From contig NZ_FZNT01000006.1 of NCBI RefSeq assembly GCF_900188235.1, forward strand, positions 124,001 through 188,000: a DNA stretch of 64,000 bases, read 5' to 3'. Below, one piece after another: positions 60,402-64,000 of the stretch (position 1 is its first letter; each line of letters begins with the position of its first letter). Source of the stretch: Lutibacter agarilyticus. GTDB lineage: Bacteria; Bacteroidota; Bacteroidia; Flavobacteriales; Flavobacteriaceae. The translations under genes were made by a program, and so were the position numbers. The notes below the pieces were generated by a model. The model was given only the letters and a program-made list of their open reading frames with translations, did no database searches and had not been told where the DNA came from.

Positions 60402-60409
60402 TATTTTTG
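60402..60409 (+). promoter_or_regulatory. Candidate -7 element for nadC
   Basis: TATTTTTG matches TAnnTTTG and ends 20 bases before the nadC ATG. A TTTG at 60385 is too close (13 bases) to be a standard -33 element. Confidence 0.5.
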
Positions 60410-60429
60410 TAGTTAAATGCGCGTACAAT

Positions 60430-61290
60430 ATGATAAGTAAAGAACAATTTGAAAAAGAACTAGATTTAATAATTTCAAACGCAATTAGAGAAGATGTTGG
60501 TGACGGTGATCACAGTTCATTAGCTTGTATTCCTAAAGATGCAAAGGGAAAAGCTAAATTATTAGTGAAAGATACTGGTATTATTGCTGGAGTTGAAATG
60601 GCAAAAAGAGTGTTTCATTATGTAGATCCTTCGTTAAAAATTGAAACCATTATAAATGATGGAGAGCACGTAAAATATGGCGATGTTGTTTTTTATGTTG
60701 AAGGAAGCTCACAAGCTATTTTAAAATCGGAACGTTTGGTGTTAAATATTATGCAACGTATGAGCGCCATTGCAACTAAAACAAATGAATTTATGCATTT
60801 GTTAGATGGCACTAAAACAAAAGTGTTAGATACCCGTAAAACCACTCCCGGAATTAGAGCTATTGAGAAATGGGCAGTACTTATTGGTGGTGGTGAAAAT
60901 CACCGATTTGCATTGTATGATATGATTATGTTAAAAGACAATCATATTGATTTTTCAGGTGGTGTTACAAAAGCAATTGAAAAAACAAAACAGTATTTAA
61001 AAGACAATAACTTAGATTTAAAAATTATTGTTGAAGGTAGAAGCTTGGATGAAATTAAAGAAATATTGGCTTGTGGAGGCATTCATAGAATTTTAATTGA
61101 TAATTTTAATTATGAAGATACACAAAAGGCTGTTGAATTAATTGGAGACCAATGTCAGTCTGAATCTTCGGGAGGAATTAATTTGCAAACCGCTAGAAAA
61201 TATGCTGAATGTGGGGTGGATTATATCTCATCGGGTGCTTTAACACATTCGGTTTACAATATGGATTTAAGTTTAAAAGCTGTAAAATAA
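60430..61290 (+). CDS. nadC: Nicotinate-nucleotide pyrophosphorylase (carboxylating)
   Basis: NadC converts quinolinate and PRPP to nicotinate mononucleotide in de novo NAD synthesis. The 286 residues show the N-terminal DVGDGDHSSLACIP, then SERLVLNIMQRMSAIATKT, KVLDTRKTTPGIRAIEKWAV, GGGENHRFALYDMIMLKDNH and the C-terminal VDYISSGALTHSV, all family hallmarks in normal order. It heads a same-strand set (pentapeptide-repeat protein, BrkB-family, kdsB) with gaps of only 4-7 bases, so these are probably one operon. Confidence 0.95.
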   Translation: MISKEQFEKELDLIISNAIREDVGDGDHSSLACIPKDAKGKAKLLVKDTGIIAGVEMAKRVFHYVDPSLKIETIINDGEHVKYGDVVFYVEGSSQAILKSERLVLNIMQRMSAIATKTNEFMHLLDGTKTKVLDTRKTTPGIRAIEKWAVLIGGGENHRFALYDMIMLKDNHIDFSGGVTKAIEKTKQYLKDNNLDLKIIVEGRSLDEIKEILACGGIHRILIDNFNYEDTQKAVELIGDQCQSESSGGINLQTARKYAECGVDYISSGALTHSVYNMDLSLKAVK

Positions 61291-61295
61291 TTAGA

Positions 61296-61868
61296 ATGGA
61301 TGCATATTTTGACGATGTAACATTTAAAGGTGTTGATTTTACTAAGAAAGATATTGTAAAAGGTGAATATGATAATTGTACTTTTTTAAATTGTAATTTC
61401 TCAGGTATTCATGCGTCAAATATTGGTTTTGTTGAATGTGAATTTATCAATTGTAATTTTAGCAATGCGGATATTGGTAATACAGCGTTTAAAACGGCTA
61501 GTTTTATTGAATGTAAAATGTTAGGGCTCAAGTTTAACAAATGTGATCCTTTTTTATTAGCCTTAAATTTTAAAGATTGTCAGTTAAATGTATCTTCATT
61601 TTATCAGTTAAACGTTCCAAATATCAGTTTTGTAAACTGTAACTTGCAAGAAGTTGATTTTACAGAAGCCAATATTTCAAATGGAGTTTTTGATAATTGC
61701 GATTTGAAAAATGCTATTTTTAATAGAACCAAATTAGAAAAATCGGATTTTAGTTCAGCTTTTAATTTTGACATAAATCCAACAGATAACTTTGTTAAAA
61801 AGGCACTATTTTCAAAAGAGAATATAATAGGTTTACTAAAATCGTTTGATATTCGTTTAGATTCATAA
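61296..61868 (+). CDS. Pentapeptide-repeat protein
   Basis: A 190-residue right-handed beta-helix protein of pentapeptide repeats, such as FTKKD, CTFLN CNFSG, CEFIN CNFSN ADIGN, CNLQE VDFTE ANISN and CDLKN AIFNR. The two-block layout with a small break near residue 100 recalls Qnr-type gyrase-protecting proteins, though that function cannot be claimed from repeats alone. The ATG at 61296, five bases after nadC, is used; the frame is open further upstream only because it overlaps nadC in another frame. Cytoplasmic. Confidence 0.85.
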   Translation: MDAYFDDVTFKGVDFTKKDIVKGEYDNCTFLNCNFSGIHASNIGFVECEFINCNFSNADIGNTAFKTASFIECKMLGLKFNKCDPFLLALNFKDCQLNVSSFYQLNVPNISFVNCNLQEVDFTEANISNGVFDNCDLKNAIFNRTKLEKSDFSSAFNFDINPTDNFVKKALFSKENIIGLLKSFDIRLDS

Positions 61869-61874
61869 CTAATA

Positions 61875-62795
61875 ATGACAAAAATTGTAGAAGACAAATT
61901 AGCTAACATTCCTTTGATCAATTCATTGGTAGTTCTCGGGAAAAAAATAAAAATTCCGGGCTTACAAGGTTTGTCGTTATACGATATTTTAGAAATGTAC
62001 ATTATTGGAATAGTTAGAGGCGCTTTAACTTCAAGAGCAGGAGGTATTGCTTTTAGTTTTTTTATGGCATTATTTCCTTTTTTGTTATTTATATTAACGC
62101 TTATTCCTTTTGTTCCTATAGAAGGTTTTCAAGCAGATTTTATAAAAGCATTAGAAACGTTATTACCACCAAATACAGGTGATGTGGTAAAGGATGTAAT
62201 CTCAGATATTGCTAATAATAGATACGGAGGGCTACTTTCCTTTGGTTTTATTGCATCTATTTTTTTAATGACCAATGGTGTAAATGCCGTTTTAGGGGCG
62301 TTTGAATATTCGTATCATATTAAAGAAATGCGAAATGTAATAAAGCAATATTTAGTGTCTATGGGAATGGCTTTAATGTTGTCGGCCATACTGCTAAGCT
62401 CCATTGCCATAAATGTTTATTTTGCCATAGGAATTCACGATTTAACTGAAAAAGGATGGTTGCAAAACGAAGGATTTTGGGTTAAAATAGGTAGTGCAGT
62501 ATTCTTTTTAGTCCTTATTTTAGTATCCGTTTCGTTCTTATATAAATACGGAACAAAAAAATCAAAAGATTTCACCTATTTACCGGGCGCCATATTAACC
62601 ACTTTATTAACCATAGTAATGTTTAGGCTATTTGCTATTTATGTAGTAAAATTCTCAACATATAATGAGTTGTATGGTTCTATTGGTACGTTACTGGTAT
62701 TAATGTTATTTGTTTGGTTGAATTCTATTATTTTATTGCTTGGGTTTGAATTAAATGCAAGTATTAACCGTTTGAAAAAATTACATACTAAATAG
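61875..62795 (+). CDS. YihY/BrkB family inner-membrane protein
   Basis: A 306-residue membrane protein with six helices and the family motifs RAGGIAFSFFMALFPFLLFI (about 55-74), FIASIFLMTNGVNAVLGAFE and LYGSIGTLLVLMLFVWLNSIILLLGFELNAS in shortened view near the end. Once called ribonuclease BN or virulence factor BrkB, now usually regarded as membrane proteins of uncertain, possibly transport, function. Packed between the pentapeptide gene and kdsB with 3-6-base gaps. Confidence 0.88.
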   Translation: MTKIVEDKLANIPLINSLVVLGKKIKIPGLQGLSLYDILEMYIIGIVRGALTSRAGGIAFSFFMALFPFLLFILTLIPFVPIEGFQADFIKALETLLPPNTGDVVKDVISDIANNRYGGLLSFGFIASIFLMTNGVNAVLGAFEYSYHIKEMRNVIKQYLVSMGMALMLSAILLSSIAINVYFAIGIHDLTEKGWLQNEGFWVKIGSAVFFLVLILVSVSFLYKYGTKKSKDFTYLPGAILTTLLTIVMFRLFAIYVVKFSTYNELYGSIGTLLVLMLFVWLNSIILLLGFELNASINRLKKLHTK

Positions 62796-62798
62796 ATT

Positions 62799-63533
62799 AT
62801 GAAAGTTATAGCTATGATACCAGCTCGTTATGAAGCGAGTCGTTTTCCAGGGAAATTAATGAAAGATTTAGCCGGAAAAACAGTGATTTTAAGAACTTAT
62901 GAAGCTGCTAAAAATGCAGGTTTATTTTCAGAAGTGTATGTGGTTACCGACAGTGAAATTATTTTTAATGAAATTACTTCTAACGGCGGTAAAGCAATTA
63001 TGAGTAAAAAGGAACACGAATCTGGAAGCGATCGTATTGCTGAGGCTGTAGAAAATTTGGAGGTAGATATTGTAGTAAATGTGCAAGGAGATGAACCTTT
63101 TATTCAAAAAGATGCTTTATTTAACTTGTTAGAAGTTTTTAAAACTGATGTTGAAAAAGAAATAGCAATTGCTTCCTTAAAAATTAAAATGAATGTTGAA
63201 GATGAAATTAACAATCCAAACAATGTAAAAGTTGTTACAGATGAACAAAACTTCGCAATGTATTTTTCACGTTCACCAATTCCTTATCCAAGAGAAAAAT
63301 CTACAGCAGAATATTTCAAGCATATTGGTATTTATGCTTTCAGAAAAGAGGCTTTATTGAAATTCACCCAATTACCAATGAATGCTTTGGAAGCCACCGA
63401 AAAATTAGAAAATTTACGTTTTTTAGCCAACGGATTAAAAGTGAAAATGGTTGAAACAAACGAAATAGCTATTGGAATAGATACTCCTGAAGACTTAGAA
63501 AAAGCCAATGCAATTTTTAAAAACAATCATTAA
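62799..63533 (+). CDS. kdsB: 3-deoxy-manno-octulosonate cytidylyltransferase
   Basis: KdsB activates Kdo as CMP-Kdo for lipopolysaccharide core assembly. The 244 residues begin [21 protein letters not shown] with the nucleotide-binding loop, then [33 protein letters not shown] with the metal aspartate, [12 protein letters not shown] and EKLENLRFL. Full length. It follows the BrkB-family gene by three bases and is the last complete gene of this set; it shows the organism makes Kdo-containing lipid A. Confidence 0.96.
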   Translation: MKVIAMIPARYEASRFPGKLMKDLAGKTVILRTYEAAKNAGLFSEVYVVTDSEIIFNEITSNGGKAIMSKKEHESGSDRIAEAVENLEVDIVVNVQGDEPFIQKDALFNLLEVFKTDVEKEIAIASLKIKMNVEDEINNPNNVKVVTDEQNFAMYFSRSPIPYPREKSTAEYFKHIGIYAFRKEALLKFTQLPMNALEATEKLENLRFLANGLKVKMVETNEIAIGIDTPEDLEKANAIFKNNH

Positions 63534-63583
63534 TAGGATTCGTAATTTTAGTTTTACTTCAAACAATTTAACATTAACATAAA

Positions 63584-64000
63584 ATGAGTTATTCAAAAGA
63601 ACCAAAAGACTTTATAAAGTCGTTACAAATTATTCACACCGTTTTACTAGTTGGTGTTTTAGGGTTTTCAGCGTATGTGGCCTTAACCGTTAAAGAAGAA
63701 TTATTTTTTTCTTACCAAGAAGGAAAGGCATTTTTATATTTAGCCATTATCATAGCGTTTTTAGGAAATTTATCAAGTAAGTTTTTATATGCAAAACTAA
63801 TCAAGCAAATCTCAGCAAAGTTAGATTTATCCCAAAAAGTAGTAAAATATAGCACAGCACATATTTTTAGAATTGCTATGCTAGAATTCCCTGCATTAAT
63901 GTGTGCAATTTTTGTACTGTACTCAAATAATAGTTTTTATTTTATTTTGGTAGGTATATTGTCTTTTATGATGTTAGCATTGTTTCCAACAAAAACAACC
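63584..64000 (+). CDS. Hypothetical membrane protein, 3' end cut by window edge
   Basis: An ATG at 63584 opens a frame of 139 codons that is still open at the window edge. The visible part has at least four hydrophobic segments (LQIIHTVLLVGVLGFSAYVA, FLYLAIIIAFLGNL, MLEFPALMCAIFVLYS, FYFILVGILSFMMLAL) and ends near LFPTKTT. The pattern is familiar from short uncharacterised flavobacterial membrane proteins. Most of the protein appears to be in view. Function unknown. Confidence 0.7.
   Translation, partial: MSYSKEPKDFIKSLQIIHTVLLVGVLGFSAYVALTVKEELFFSYQEGKAFLYLAIIIAFLGNLSSKFLYAKLIKQISAKLDLSQKVVKYSTAHIFRIAMLEFPALMCAIFVLYSNNSFYFILVGILSFMMLALFPTKTT

Noticed and set aside
61604-62002. 132-codon minus-strand open frame
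   Set aside because: Antisense to the pentapeptide-repeat and BrkB-family genes, both well supported.
1-64000. Prophage, insertion sequence, rRNA or tRNA genes
   Set aside because: No transposase, integrase or phage structural gene, no rRNA stretch, and no cloverleaf-like sequence with a CCA end was recognised in the gaps; tRNAscan-SE would settle the tRNA point.

Overview
The window is AT-rich DNA (roughly a third G+C by eye) from a member of the Bacteroidota, almost certainly the family Flavobacteriaceae. Support comes from the gene order rpmB-rpmG-DUF4295-ftsY-rimO, the long NusB followed by DUF1573-YajC-YbbR-CoaE, BshC (bacillithiol), DUF3276 and DUF5916 proteins, absence of Shine-Dalgarno sequences, and many copies of the Bacteroidota promoter element TAnnTTTG. 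The genus cannot be fixed from sequence alone. The content is mostly chromosomal housekeeping. No insertion sequence, prophage, CRISPR array, rRNA or tRNA was found.

Layout. 1-4.1 kb: end of cinA, then the ribosomal-protein/ftsY/rimO block. 4.1-19.1 kb: a large secreted M14 peptidase, a methyltransferase with bshC, several envelope proteins, lpdA, argS, a NamZ-type muramidase and a LolE-like permease. 19.1-20.1 kb: a small accessory patch in which an antitoxin gene and a broken ParE/RelE-type toxin lie between copies of an intergenic repeat. 20.1-25.1 kb: prfC, cysK, idi, a pterin synthase and trmO. 25.1-28 kb: a cobalamin riboswitch ahead of the anaerobic ribonucleotide reductase genes nrdG and nrdD. 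28-29.5 kb: small poorly known genes, including a short promoter-to-terminator unit. 29.5-31 kb: divergent oxyR and dps. 31-42.2 kb: a long minus-strand stretch with an acyltransferase, NUDIX, TRIC channel, polyphosphate glucokinase, esterase, a dihydroorotase homologue without its HxH motif, a BatA-like protein, mtnN, lolD and a DUF5916 barrel. 42.4-56 kb: sucC, an ABC exporter, the nusB-to-coaE block with a two-component system, a YciO-like protein, a glycosyltransferase, a lone nuclease domain and holA. 56-64 kb: a cluster of REP-like hairpins, an M28 peptidase, a FecCD-type importer, rdgB, rlmH, nadC, a pentapeptide-repeat protein, a BrkB-family protein, kdsB and a membrane protein cut by the window edge.

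The clearest regulatory logic is at 25.3-28 kb. Vitamin B12 should shut off the oxygen-sensitive, B12-independent class III reductase, which implies that a B12-dependent reductase exists elsewhere in the genome. A second link is OxyR, with both redox cysteines intact, divergent from Dps; with bshC and cysK this points to real peroxide and thiol stress control. The most unusual items are the PyrC'-type dihydroorotase homologue, the acyltransferase with HX5D and FPQGT motifs, the pterin synthase with a CX5HGH motif, the partly erased toxin, the four-variant hairpin cluster, and the unassigned short transcript at about 28.6 kb.
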